A DNA stretch of 64,000 bases, from the NCBI GenBank assembly GCA_963920705.1, contig OY987231.1:16345024-16409023 (forward strand). Direction: 5' to 3'. The notes below the pieces were generated by a model. That model had not been told where the DNA came from. It made no database searches and saw nothing but the letters and a program-made list of their open reading frames with translations. This DNA comes from Odiellus spinosus (taxonomy: Eukaryota > Arthropoda > Arachnida > Opiliones > Phalangiidae). Made by a program: the position numbers and the translations under genes. The first letter of the stretch is position 1, and every line of letters begins with the position of its first letter. Below are positions 1 through 13,238 of the stretch, in pieces.

Positions 1-67
1 ACAATATGTTTTAGTTTGCCCAGTTTTGTGGAAGAGATTCGAAGAAGGCATACATCAGGATATCAAA

Positions 68-1562
68 ATGAGTGGAACAATAGGAGAGGAACCAGAAGAC
101 TATCTGTATCATTTAGGCCTAGGTACGAAATCAAACGATTTGAAAAGCATGTTTGGTGACGTAAAGGTAAGATCTAATTAATCGACCATTTAATACTGGT
201 TGGTCGGTTATGGCACGAAACTGTAAACTCTGGGCATAGGGCCAAAGGGCAAAGGCTGCGTTCACACTAGACAAATTATTTCTCAAACTTTTCAGTTTGT
301 TTGCATGGGAGGTTCCGTTAAGAGGATGAAAAATTTTGCTTATTTATTGGCGGAGTCGTTAGGAATTCCTGTTCATCCTGGGGGTCTCCAGGACTTAACT
401 GGCCACGCTGACCGTTACAGTATGTACAAAGTGGGGCCTATCATATCTGTCAATGTAAGTTTGGTGGAACGGAACTTAATATGTGAAACATAAATAATCA
501 AATAAAATTATCTGTTCTCAATGTTTCAATGTCCTTAACCTGATAGCATGGAATTGGAAATGCCTCTTTGACTGTAGTTTTGCACGAACTTATCAAACTT
601 ATCAGACACGTTAATCGCGACAAAGACGTTGTTTTTATCAGAGTAGGAACTTCAGGAGGAATTGGTAAAAATGTTTAAATTAAAAATAAAAGTGTGTGAA
701 TGAGAAATTTAGCATTGAAACTTGTGAAGCCATACTTATGTTACGTTACTTAAATACTTCTAATAATACTAGAAATACTAGAATATGTAGTATTTTGATT
801 TATATTCTAATGTTTTGTATAGGTGTCGATCCGGGTACTGTAGTCATAACAAAATCGGCTTTGGACGAATGTTTAAACAATTACTACGAAATGGTTAGGC
901 TATATTAAAGTTTAAGAACAATTGAAGGAAGTTTGACTAAACCCTAAACTTTGAACGTTAAAGGCTGTGTGTGGCCGAAAGGAACGAAGACTATCCAGTT
1001 TCGATCCTGACTTAGTTGCTGAAGTCGAATCTTTAGCAAAAACACACTTTGAATTTCCAGTCAAATCAGGGAAAACTATGTCATCGAACGACTTCTACGA
1101 AGGTTGGACTATTTCTTGGTTTCCTTAATATACACTGTCCATTTTATATTTGCTATTATCTTTGTCAGTGCGCGAAGCTTCCCTAAAGTTATATTTTAAG
1201 TTATATACGGATATTTATAGGTCAAGGAAGGCTGGACGGAGCTATTTGCAACTATACCCAACACGATAAAATGGCGTATCTTAATAGATTAGCCGAAGCA
1301 GGTGTAATTAACATCGAGATGGAATCGCTTTGCATGGGCGCCATTCTCAGAGCGTGTGGAATTAAAGGTAGCCTAGATTAAAATAATAAATTAACATTTG
1401 TAAAGAAAGTTTCATTTGAACTTTGCAGGATTGGTGATATGCGTGACTTTATTAAACCGACTGTTAGGGGATCAAGTGACGATAACGGCTAAAGAGAAAG
1501 AAGAGTTTGAGCTTCGCTCACAGTTGGTGACTGTTGCATTTATCAAAAGTAGATTAAAATAA
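68..1562 (+). CDS. Upp: Uridine phosphorylase, 288 aa, seven exons
   Basis: Uridine phosphorylase cleaves uridine with phosphate to uracil and ribose-1-phosphate in the cytosolic pyrimidine salvage and catabolic pathway. Exons are 68-166, 296-454, 547-664, 823-893, 964-1102, 1221-1367 and 1429-1562. All introns are GT-AG and the joined frame is open (867 nt). Family signatures are visible: FGDVKFVCMGGS near residue 30, GHADRYSMYKVGP near 75, FIRVGTSGGIG near 120, PGTVVITKSALD, DFYEGQGRLDGA near 200, the nucleoside-binding NIEMES near 230 and CVTLLNRLLGDQ near the C-terminus. Length is slightly below the roughly 310 aa of vertebrate UPP1. The start at 68 is chosen for its context (CAAAATGA). 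The frame stays open upstream to at least base 23, where a CAG could be a splice acceptor, so extra upstream coding exons are possible. No neighbour shares its strand nearby. Confidence 0.93.
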
Positions 1563-2900
1563 TTTACCTATATGTACTGACCAAAAAAAAATAAAATTGA
1601 GAGATGGAAAATCGTAGAATTTTTCTAAGGGGGGGGGGGGGGCTGACTCACCGAGTTATCAATGACCACAGTACCTGGTGTATGCTTATCCCATATTAAA
1701 TCCCGATAGAACCAGGCGCTAACCCTTTCTGTAGCTGATTTCAATAAACATTTTAGCTAGTGTAACGTCGATCAATTGACTTCTTTTCCGCACTGTGTCT
1801 CTAGCTATAGTAGCATCTAGTCCAGTGATCACATATCGATTTTCTGCCCTTTTACGTTTTACTGCAAAGTAAAATCTTTATACTTTTATGAAAATATCAG
1901 TTTGAATCGCAATCCTTATAAAAAGGTTATTTTTAATCGTTTAGTGTGAACCTCCGATAGTACTTTTCCATATTGTTATTTCTTAGTAAAAACTGTACAC
2001 CATCGACGTCACACTTCCCGAACATTAAATCTAGGCTAGCCGTTCGATATCGCTTTGGAGGGAGAAATAAATATGAAATTTCCATTTTCTACAATTACAT
2101 ATAAAACCAGTTTCTTCATTTCAAAATTATTCAACCTAACACTTCCTTACTGTATAGTTATAGTGTCAATTTGTCCTTATACTAACGGTTTTGTCCCGCG
2201 AAGTGACCTTTTTAATCCGCTTATTTACCTCTTATAAAAATGATTAATGGAAGGATTAAATCTATGAAACACACGAATATTACCCAGCAACCCAACTTAT
2301 TATACTCTAAAATATCAGTCCGAGCATGTAACGGTATAAGAGCGGAGTAAAAATAGATTCGAAAATTCGCCTGTCGCTATATGTTTACGAAGAAAGGCTT
2401 CGAAAAAGTGGATTCAAAGTTCAGAAAGGTTAGTAAGCTTATAGTTAAAGTTCTGATAGTGAAAAGTCTTTAAAAATCGTGTAAGATTTCGTAAACTCTT
2501 ACGCAATAGATTGATTTTGAGTCATGGTCAAAATTATACCTGAAAATCAACCTCTATATGACATTGTTATAAGCGAGCGGTTACCGGCAATATCCTACGT
2601 TCTCAACCAAGAAAATTCTGCCTCTGTCATAATTTTTAGTTCTACCCGTTAATATCGTGAGAGTACTATAAATTAACTTGCCGTCGAATAAAAGTTGTAA
2701 GAAGTCAGAATTTTTGGTACTGACATTGAAATCTACTGAATCTCGACACCAAGAGAATTTTACAAAGTGGAAAACTTAAAATGAAGGAGAAGGATTATTA
2801 CACTTAAGACAAGATTTTTTGCAAACAAACACAGAAGTACGGTTTTAAGTTGTGATTAAGTGACATTGGAAATTAAATAGTGAATCTTTAAAAGCTTGAA

Positions 2901-3203
2901 ATGAAAACAAATTGTGAACAGCCACAGCAAGTGGATCACGAAGAAGGAATTATAATGAGATTTAGAGCCGCATCGTATAATTTGTTTTTGGATTTTATTT
3001 TATGGATATTGAATATAATTTGGAATGTTTCGGGATTTGCGAAACTTAGGTTGAAGAGTATACAAAAACTTGGACTATTCCCTCGTTTTGGATTCTTTAG
3101 AAACGGATATTTAAAAGATTCTCACAACAGCATTAAATCAAAAATCCTACATTTGGTGACGTGGTTCAAGCCAAATGGCAAGGAAAAATTACAGAGTAAT
3201 TAA
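2901..3203 (+). CDS. Small open reading frame, 100 aa, unknown
   Basis: I do not recognise this product and it may be a chance frame. It runs from ATG (context TGAAATGA) to TAA in a very AT-rich stretch. A hydrophobic segment around residues 26-44 (YNLFLDFILWILNIIW) could be one membrane helix, followed by a basic tail rich in Lys and Arg. No introns, known domain or conserved neighbour supports it. It lies 1.3 kb downstream of the uridine phosphorylase stop, on the same strand. Confidence 0.15.
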   Translation: MKTNCEQPQQVDHEEGIIMRFRAASYNLFLDFILWILNIIWNVSGFAKLRLKSIQKLGLFPRFGFFRNGYLKDSHNSIKSKILHLVTWFKPNGKEKLQSN

Positions 3204-3813
3204 CAGTTTCGGCATAAAAAAACAAAAGTACCTGATAAAATCTAAATTGTACTTTCATAACCAAAACCTAAGTGCAATAATCAAACAAATATAATATAAA
3301 GCCCATTAATTTGTACTAATACCGACCACACGGCGGAATATGTGTAGCGTAACATACCCCATAGTAATAGATGGGGTGGGTCGCTTAGTTGGGATTGATG
3401 TGCAGGGGAGACAATGTAGTTTATGCAAAACTGCATAATTGGCATAATTATGTTAATTAACTGTTTATGAGATTGTTACTTTTTTTATTTTTTCGAATAT
3501 GTATGGATGACATAGAACTATCAAAATTTAAAAGCTCTGGGTTGACGGGTTCTTAAGAAACTTAAAAAAGAAAATGTCAATAATATGTAGGTATTTTTTT
3601 CCGATATATTACGTAGTTTATTCCTGGAACCTTTGATTTTTCGTACGATAGGTATGACTTTCTGTATTAAGTACTTTTACAATAAAGACCTGGCGAAAGA
3701 GACCTAATCACTTTGCAGAAAGTGCGAGATTAAACTGTATAGGCTCTACAATAGCCAGGCAACCGATTTGGGTCGAAATGATCGAATTTCATATGATCGA
3801 TTGAGTTAAAAAA

Positions 3814-3842
3814 CTAACCTAACCTAACCTAACCTAACCTAA
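3814..3842. repeat. Interstitial (CCTAA)n telomere-type repeat
   Basis: Almost six perfect tandem copies of CCTAA, the complement of the canonical insect telomere unit TTAGG. Both sides carry degenerate inverted GATCGA-rich sequence, so the array may sit inside an old transposable element and not at a true chromosome end. Confidence 0.85.
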
Positions 3843-6800
3843 ATATTTCGATCATTTAATCCAAAAAACTGGTTTCGATCACTTAAAAGTCGATCAATTG
3901 GGACGATACCCAGCCAACCATAGTGGTATTGCGTAGAAAAAAAAAAAAAAAAAAACTCTAAATATATTGATTATAAAACATGTATTTTTTCTGAAATGTA
4001 TATATATTTAGAATAGTTTTTTAACGATCATTTCGAAAAAGTCGATCTTTCATTTGTAGTTCATGAAAAATATGTGACAGCCTCACTATAATATATATTT
4101 TTGTGGTACTTCTACGCAGACACTCAGAACTACTGTATATAATAAAGTAAGTATTACCAAGAACGTATTGAACCTTGACCCTGGTATCATCCTTACATAC
4201 TTTATATCAAAATGGCGTCTGCTTATTTATTTGCCACGGATCCAATAAATAAACAGAAGCCGTTTTACGATAAAGTATGCGAGGACGTCGACTGAATAGT
4301 GCTCTCTTTCAAGGATCATGAACTTCGGGCTTCAATTCTTTCTTGGTACTGATATTGTACTTTCAATCACACAAATTAAGTATTTATTGCGGATCAAATA
4401 TTACCACTAGAAATGATTAAAGTTCGTTTATCGGGGAATTTTGAACCTTTTCTAGGTAACCTACATCATATACGCCTATATCGTGTGCTATATATGTTTG
4501 AACGCCCGGCCTTAATTGTATTGATTTTTATATTTGTCAATCATAAATAAAAGTTTTAAACTTACACCCTTCAATTAATAGTTAGCGAATCTAAGTCTGA
4601 ACAATACACGAAAAGTAACCCAATATTACAAGAGCCGTGAACATTGGATCCAAGTACAAGGGATCAAAGAAAACCACAAATTGATCGAAAAATATATGTA
4701 TTTATATAAAACATAGCTTATCATTCTTTTAAACTACTTTCATTGCTTTTTTTATTTTTTTGTAGCTTGAGATATACACAGCTCATGTTAATTTTTGTAT
4801 TTTAATTATATATAACACAACCTAATCTAAATTACTTCTACCCGATGTACCTATTTTTATTTTGGTCTATGTTTTTTCTTCGATACGTTGAACTTGATTC
4901 GTTGGACCACCAATCAATTCGGAGACTTGCTCATAGTAAATTTTCAAACCCTTGCCACTCCTCTTTTTAGTTTAAGGTAACGCGCAAGATATGCTTATAT
5001 TAAACTAATTTAAAGTCCACAAGGCGCACAGCCAACTTTTGTAGAGACTCAGGCCCGTGGTTGAGTTGCAGATCCGAATCTAGGCTGATATACATGTTTG
5101 AAGATTTCATATGGGGTAAATTACTAAATTCCCACAAATATGTATTTTGAAATTTTAAGATAAGAGTTGGGGGATGATTATTACCTTGGGGTAAACGATT
5201 TCAGGTATACAATCCCACTGTCTCAGTCATTTCACTGAAGGAGAGAGTTTAAGGGAATTAAAATGGAAATCAAAATATTGGCTGTGTGTAACGTGTTATA
5301 AACTTCTAATTGATCTTCTGTAGTAATATTTCGATATGCAAAATTAAAATGAAATATACCATTTTACCATTACTTTTAAGAAATGAGAACATATCCAATA
5401 AATATAATAAATCGTGCCAATATAATGTAAGTTATCGAGTGCAAGGCTTTAACCTACAGAGTTAATAACCTAGCCGAGAGTTGTTAACCTAGCTTTCGCC
5501 TATGTATTTCACCCCAGATTCTGGAAATCAAACCGCAAACAAGGTGTATTGGGGTCGTGGAAAGCAAAGCGTGTCATAAATCGGAAAAATAGGCATCCAT
5601 GTTGTCCCAAATAAAATTATATAAAATCTTTCTGTTCAAGCGGATTTTAATAAATCCAACTTTGTTAGCGATTGAAACTATACTTCGTAGAGCGATTTCC
5701 ATAAGAACAAATATGTTAGCGCTCACGGTTATCATCAACTTTTCTCTCCTCTTAACAGTCATGAGTAGTATGTACGATACGCAAATAAATAAAGTCATGA
5801 AAAACGGCCAATGTGGTAAGATTGTTTTAACGACCGGATTTTGAAATGTTTGGGGTACTTTCAGTAACCTTCAGCTCTCTGACAGCGATGTTTTGTTACT
5901 GAACGTACCCCTGGCCAGAGGGTTATTGTTTAGCTTTGGGTGATGGTATAGTTTTAGTAGAATGTTCACTTTTACTTATAAATAGGTAAATTAAGTCATG
6001 ATCGAGGTTAGATTAGATTGTGTTATATTGCATGAATTTACTATACCTGGCTCCTGCTAGCTCTGTCCTCTGGTCGTTCCCTGCACGCGATCTTCCCAGA
6101 CATTTGACGAGGTTTTTAATTTTTAGTACCCAGTGCTAATGCGGAAACACAAATTGGTTACTTGAATTGTGTTAAAAATACTAACGCTGGTCTGTACAAC
6201 GCGGTAATATTTTCTTTCTTTTTCTGATAAAATCTTTCCAACCCTTTCGGTATGACGGTCATAATTATAAAACGAAAGAGAAAATGAATGACCATACTAG
6301 ATATGTATACTAGCATAAGTCTATTAAACTCTCCTTCTCCTGAGAGTTAGAGGATGGAGATAAGAGGGTCTTATAGCCTTCGCTAGAGGTATTATTTGAC
6401 ATATAGCCCTAATATAGTTCGAAAAGTTTACTGAAAGGTAGATCATAGCTATCAATCGCGTATTTAATATTTAGCAGGGATATCAACTCCCTCCCCTAAT
6501 TCCAGGGGCGTACCAACAGCAGGGGCAGAGGTGGGCAAATGCCCTCGATTTTGTTTACTTTCGTAGGATTTCCAATGGGAGGGGGGCTGTCCTAAAACGT
6601 TGGTACGCTCAAATCCTGGATATCTCTTTGACAAAACTCCAAGTAGTAATTAATGAACTGTCGTACGCGTATAATTGTTAGTTTATTAAAAAACTCAACG
6701 GAGACTGTAACAGTTATCTTGACCCGGATTATTCTGATATTGCTGTGGCATTTTGCAATATTGCTACGACGAAACAATCGGTAACGAAATTACTTTGACA

Positions 6801-7734
6801 TCAAAATTAAGTGAAATCAGGAGTTATTAAAGAAAATCGTATTTCTAGTCAAAACTTTACGACTGCCTGAGTGGAGCGATAGCCAGCGAGGTTATGGGTA
6901 ACATGGGCGGCGCCTATTCTGTACTTCAAGTAAGTAAGAAAGAACAGAAACTACTCCGTCTATTTACTGAGTGAAAAGACATGGGTTTCGATAAACGTTT
7001 AAATATATTGCAATAAGAGATAAATAAATTTGCTTTATCGAAACAGAAATGTAATAATGGAATGAACGTGATGGATCTAATTGGTAAGAAGTAAGAAACT
7101 GGAGAGGAGTTGGTTCTAAAAAATTCTAAAACAACGTTTCAGTAAAATATAAATTGAATATGTTATTGACAAAAAATCTAAATGTTTTTTATATAAAAAT
7201 TTGAGTTTTTCATGTGTGAAGAATGTAAACTGAATGTGAATGGTTAATAAATAATCTAAAATAATTGTGCATGGTTAATACTCTAAATGTGTATGATTAA
7301 CATAAAATATTATTCCAATCTAAGACAATTTGATTTGCATCCATTCGATCCAATTAAATCCTTTAACTTTAATTGGGAAAATATTCTTGGAACCCTAATA
7401 TGTTATCATATCCAATAAACGAGTTTCTTCCTTTCATAAAATAAAAATTTTTGCAAAAAAATGGTCTCAACTAATTAAAAGTTCTTCATTAAGTGAAAGG
7501 GCTAAAAAGACTTCATTTCGTAGTTAATAAGAAGTTACAGAAACTTACCTTCGTCTGTGTTTAGTTGGATAAAGGTTTATCGGAGCTTGCTTGTGGTTTT
7601 CCGTACATAATCCAGATCGATTATGAAACAATTGACGTACAGTTTCTTCTTGACCCAGTGTGTGGTAACTTTTCGAATGTTTTTTAAGATGATAAGGAAA
7701 TAAAGCACAATTAATGATAAATAAATATATATAA

Positions 7735-7775
7735 AGTATGATAATATCTTTAAAATATACCAAATACATATTTAT
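7735..7775 (-). promoter_or_regulatory. Conserved 3'UTR block of Relish copy 1
   Basis: This 41-bp stretch begins about 57 bases downstream of the stop codon and matches 17216-17256, the same position after Relish copy 2, at 39 of 41 bases. Surrounding 3' sequence has diverged far more. On the minus strand it starts with an AATAAA polyadenylation signal (7776-7771). In copy 2 that signal reads GATAAA. Confidence 0.55.
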
Positions 7776-7831
7776 TATCGCAAAAAAGTCTTAGTTTTTA
7801 GTTTTTAAAGTTCTAAAAAACTAAAAATTAA

Positions 7832-10800
7832 TCAATTTTCAAAAAGGGCTTGTGCGCATGGAATATTTAACGCTTCGAACAAATTCTTAAGCACCTCTAC
7901 TGTAAGTTTTCCTCGTTTCTGGAATGAAATAAAATACCAGTTATAAAGTGATGTTTTTAGGTATTTATTCATTACAGCCTGGAATGGTGGCCTTATAACT
8001 ACGTGATTACTGATAAGGTCAATGCCTCGCTATCATATTTGATTCCAAACAAACCAGTTGGCTGTTAAACAACATATTACCGATGTATGGATACTAATAT
8101 TCACAGGATAAGCGAAACAAAAACGTTATGAGGGTCCATAAGCCATTAACTATGTTACATGAGCTCAGCAGTATTTTCGAAGAACCTAGTCAATGATACT
8201 TATAATGGAACCTATAGGCTAAAAACTTACGATGTCTGGAACTACAACAAAAATGTTTCTACAAATGTCTATTAGGTTTTCCATTTTGAAAAAGCGCACG
8301 CTTTTAAAATCTATATTTATATAGAAACAACGAAAACTTTCAACGTACCTTTAAATGTTCAAGAATCCCTTTAGTAGGACTAGTTTTGTGTAGTATTTCA
8401 AAACTCTCAACTCTCTCTGGATCAATCCATGTTCGAACTAGATCCTGCCACCCATTGTTCGGCGGGTCCAACAATTTACACAATTTTTCAACTAGTTCTT
8501 CTGGTAGATCGTTGAATTGGGGTCCTTTAAGAAAGATATGGGCAATTGAGATGAAAGTGTGAAGGATTTATTTTATAAATTTAAGGTGTTTTCTCCCTAT
8601 TGGAGATTTGTCTTTCACTAACCACTTGTGTAACCAGAGTCACTCAAACTTGATGCTTCGTCACGCTTTTGCGCGGTTTGTAAATTTGATGGTGACAGTG
8701 GAGGTTTGCATTCAAATTTGTCGGTGCAGTCATGGGTATAGATTTCCTGGAACGACATTTTCCTAGAGGCACTTAATTTTCTTCTAAAGTCGGTGGGAAT
8801 GACTCCGGCCAATATGGATTTTATCTGTAAAACACATTTATTTAACACTAAGATGTCTTTCATGAATTGGCAACAATTAACTTCCGTACCATTTCATTAT
8901 TGGTTTCGGCAGCAATGTCGTAAGGCGTAACACCTCGTGGTATGTCGCTATCTTGGGCACCTTCTGGGTGCAGATGATTTTCAATCAACGGATTGGCGTC
9001 AGCTTCCATAAGCTGAAGAACAATTTCTTCGCTGCCTTGTATACAAGCCAAATGAAGAGGAGTATCTCCACTGAAGTCTTGATAATCGACATCTATGTTA
9101 ATCTGTTAAAGGTACAACTTTACTTGTCACGGGTTTCAAAGTAAATCAATCTGGTAATAAAGTGACGCTAAGAGTTTGAGAAACCGAACAAAGAACGCGT
9201 ACGTGTAGGCGTAGCTACCTTTAATAGAACAAATCTTCTCACGCGACAAATAAATTGTGGAAAATAACTAATGAGTTTTTTTTTATTGCTCAAGTAGGTA
9301 AGACTCAGACGCACGCGTATACGTCCCGATAAAAATAATGGATAACTGACTTGTCGAAGAAGACATTTGATGATGTGCGACTTCTGTTCCACAGCCAAAT
9401 GTAAGGCTGATTTTCCATTAGTTCCAACGCCAATATTAATATTGGCACCCGCCTCTGCTAGTTTTGTGATGCAATTTTCGTCCTCAGATATAACTGCGAA
9501 ATGAAAAGCGGCGTAACCTATATCCACGACAAAAAAATTGTTTTTATATGTTCGTATTTCTATCTAATATCTGGTGTCAGCTATTTACCGTTGTAGTTTA
9601 ATATGTCGGTGAAATCAAAAGAGATTATCCTGCCACCGTAAGTCTGTTTGTTTAATAGTATGTCCAAACATATATAGCGTTTCTTTAACACTGCTAGATG
9701 GACTGCTGCATTGCCATCTTTGTCTTGTATACCAGGATGAGCTCCTTTCATTAGAAGAAGTTGAACTATCAACGGTTTGTCCAAAATGACGGCTAAATGT
9801 AATGGGGTCTGTGAAACGATTTAAATGTAATGCATAATTTTTATTTGGAAATCGATTTTAATGACTACACCGAGACTAACCTGGAAAAAATTGTTTTTGT
9901 AATTCAATAACTCTGTTGGAACAACTCTAAGCAAATGCTGAAGAAAAGCTTCGTTGGTAGATTGGTGAATTATTGCAAGGTGAATAGCACTAAAAATGAT
10001 TAAGTTTACATTTTTACAACTCTTAAAACTACTAGGCTATTTATTGTACTTTTCTCCGTTTTCGTCTTGCTTTGCCAAAAGATTCGTTAATGGTATGATA
10101 AGAGCATTCGGATCAGCAGATATAGCATATTGCCTAATGGCTTGGCCGAGACGATTCTGGAATAATTGTAATATAAATGATTCCGCCATAGATTGGCCAT
10201 CTTTTTCTTCCACTAGACTCATGGAGCGTCTTTGTCTAACTGATGGTACGGGTAAATTGAAATCAGCGGGTTTGATATCAATCGTGCGATTGAGATCCAT
10301 TTCCGCAACCGCCATACCAAGACCATCAATGTCCAGCGACACCCTTCTGTTTGCCGAGTCTAAAATAGTTCAATTGAAATTATCAATTGGCCTATATTAA
10401 TAATATTAATTTTTACAACCAAGGTTGTAGGCAACCACAGAGCGATCGCCTATTCTACATAAAGTCAAGAAACTTTATAGTCAATAGGACACATACTAAA
10501 GCGGCTAAAATAAGGACCGTTAAGAGACTAGAGCTGACATGCTTAACTAATCCAAATATGGACACATCCTCAAAATCATTTATTTAACAATGGTGACTCA
10601 CCACGACTCCTCGAACCGTCTGGCTTGTACATGTTATCCTCTAATGCGTTCAAGTCCAATGAATCTCCCAAACTTAGAGTCACAAGAGAGGAAGGAAGCA
10701 CGCTGCTATTAAGGATGTTGTGCAGCGAACTAGAATCGTTAATATCACTTGATCTCTGGTGATGTCTATTGAGTCCGAATGAAGTGGCATCTTGATTACT

Positions 10801-13191
10801 GGAGTGGTTCGATTCGTTTGAAATATCAGTTGTATTAGTCGGAACAGATGAAGGAGGACTTGCGATGGGATTCAAACCGGTACTTTTGAAACTGGAATTG
10901 CTCGACTCATTTGAGCTCTCGGCTGTGGACGCTGTGTAAGTGAAGCCTCCAAATTTTTCTTGTCCTGCAAAACGTACAATTAATAATTCAATAAATATGG
11001 TAAGCTGGCTGGATTACACACCACCGCTGTACAATATTGGATATATTGCCCCAGTTGAGCTTCCAATGTTTTCGGGGAAAGAACTATTTGGTAGGTAATA
11101 TGCATCTTGATTCGATTGTGTCCTATTTTGACTATCGTTGTACCTTTTCGGTCGTTTCCTCGATAACCGTTCTTCATCTATTTAAAAGAAACATTCGCTA
11201 TGATTCCCAAATATATTCAACTTGTTGCCTCTGTATTCCTTCATAAACCACGCTTCGAGATTAAATAAAATTAACCTGTACCGGTCATTTTAATTCATCT
11301 TAGTTATAATTCCTCAATGACCTTGTAGTATATTTAGTTTAGTTTTGGCAATACATTGAAGGACTAGAAGATCTAGCCTTTGTAGACTCGCGTTTTTATG
11401 ACGCCATAGGTTTCCAGCCATTCAGCAAGCGCCGGAAACGAAATGTGTTCAATTTGCCCAGCATTCCCCGAACTTTCTAGCCCTTGGTCCGGAAATAAAT
11501 ATCGATTGTCAAAGTTCATCGTACCCGTAGTTTCGGGCCTATAAGTAAACTCGAGAGGCTCGCTGCATTCGTGATCTTCAGTATAGCAGAGTTCAATCCA
11601 AACTTTAACCGGTTCATAAATGTCGACGTTATGGTATCTTGGTGTTTTGAACGCGATCGCTACCTGTTAAATATAATCATGAGTGTTGTTGGAAACGCTT
11701 AATCCAATTTTATCCGTGACTACGTACTTGATGGTGCACATCTCTCGCTGTGAAGGTTCCGTAAGCTTCCCAGATTCGATTACTTGCCTTGTCACACTCA
11801 AAGAACCTGATTTTTATCTTTTCTGCAATTCATCGATAAAAATACATGGTCATATTAAGATTACATATATAAAAGCCTGTCGTATACCCCCATTATATAT
11901 TCAATTGAATATATCTTGAACCCTCGCAGAAATACGAGTATTTGTAACATTATATAGAGACCCGAGTATTTGTGACATAATATCGAGTATCTGAGTACTT
12001 CCAACTTTGGCGGTTCAGAATTATTCACTTCTTGTTGAACCATTTCGGGGCGTACCTTTGTTAACTTTTTCGCAAAACATGAAGACCTCGTCGTTTCCTC
12101 GGCAAGATCCAGAGCACGGAGTAAATCTCGTGATCTTTAGTTTACCTGCCACAGAATACTTCGATATTTTATCGTTTTAGACGTTAGGACGACACTAGTA
12201 GAGTCAACTTACTTTGATGGCAGACTGGGTTCGATAAAATTGTAGCGATCAAATGTCCATTAGGCAGTATTGCATCGAAACGAATTCTTACAGCATTCAT
12301 GTTCAAATTCTTAGCTTCATTTTTGGCTTCAAGTTTCAACGCTTTTTCATCTTTGAATATTTTAATTTTATTTTAAATAAACTTAATGGCTGTTATATGA
12401 AAATATTGGAGACTTAAAATAAATTTGCTGTTAATTCAGTAAAGTCTGCATTGAAAGAACTATTATTGTTACAAATGGCAGCAGTCCGGTACTGAATAAG
12501 TAATTTAAAGTATGCAGTGTATCTCAAGACCTAAAAACTATGGTTCCAAATTATATTTAAGGCTAATATAACTAACTTAATTTGCGTGTAGAATTGTAGT
12601 TGATTTTATACTCTACTTTATTACAAATTACAATCTTTAGCGTGAAAAATTCAAATTGAGTGTCTAGAGTACTTACTAGCTTCTTGTGCTGGATTTATTT
12701 GTCTTAGTTTTCTTTGGTATAAAATATCAGGAACTTGTTTCTTGGCGGTAAATATAATCGACACTTGTTGGAAGATGCATATCATATCATTGTTCAGTTG
12801 CATTATGTACTCTTCGACCGGTGAAATACGGGATTTGTGTTGTAATTTGTGAACGTGAAGTTGAGGATCGGCACTATCCGTACATAAGCTGGCCTTAATA
12901 CGTATTTGACACGGATCACCGATGAAATTATTTAACTATCATAAACATTAAATGATTAAGAAATCACAATTACATGCAAAATAAAGAAAAGCATTGTGTA
13001 TTGGAATTAGGGTAATCGCGATGTAAATTTACGTAAAAGATTCAAAACGTCTTACTCTAACAGTAGGATAGGTCTTTCTAGTTTCCGTGCTTGTGGCTCC
13101 AACCATACCACCGTGAGAAAGTCCTTCACTTTCGTACCTAAACCTATGTCTAGGGAAAGGCTGTTCAAGAATTTCCAAATACGGACCTGCA

Positions 13192-13238
<47 letters not shown>

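Larger units (their letters stand above)
1563..7770. other. Intergenic region between Upp and Relish copy 1
   Basis: About 6.2 kb without a gene I can support. It holds a homopolymer G run at 1629-1643, an open frame of 100 codons at 2901-3203 (listed separately), a short TTAGG-type telomeric repeat at 3814-3842, an A run near 3938-3955 and otherwise low-complexity AT-rich sequence. Overlapping sense and antisense frames at 5574-5844 look like chance. Confidence 0.6.

Noticed and set aside
5574..5844. Overlapping sense and antisense frames of 74-81 codons
   Set aside because: Low-complexity AT-rich sequence with no conserved feature or splice context.
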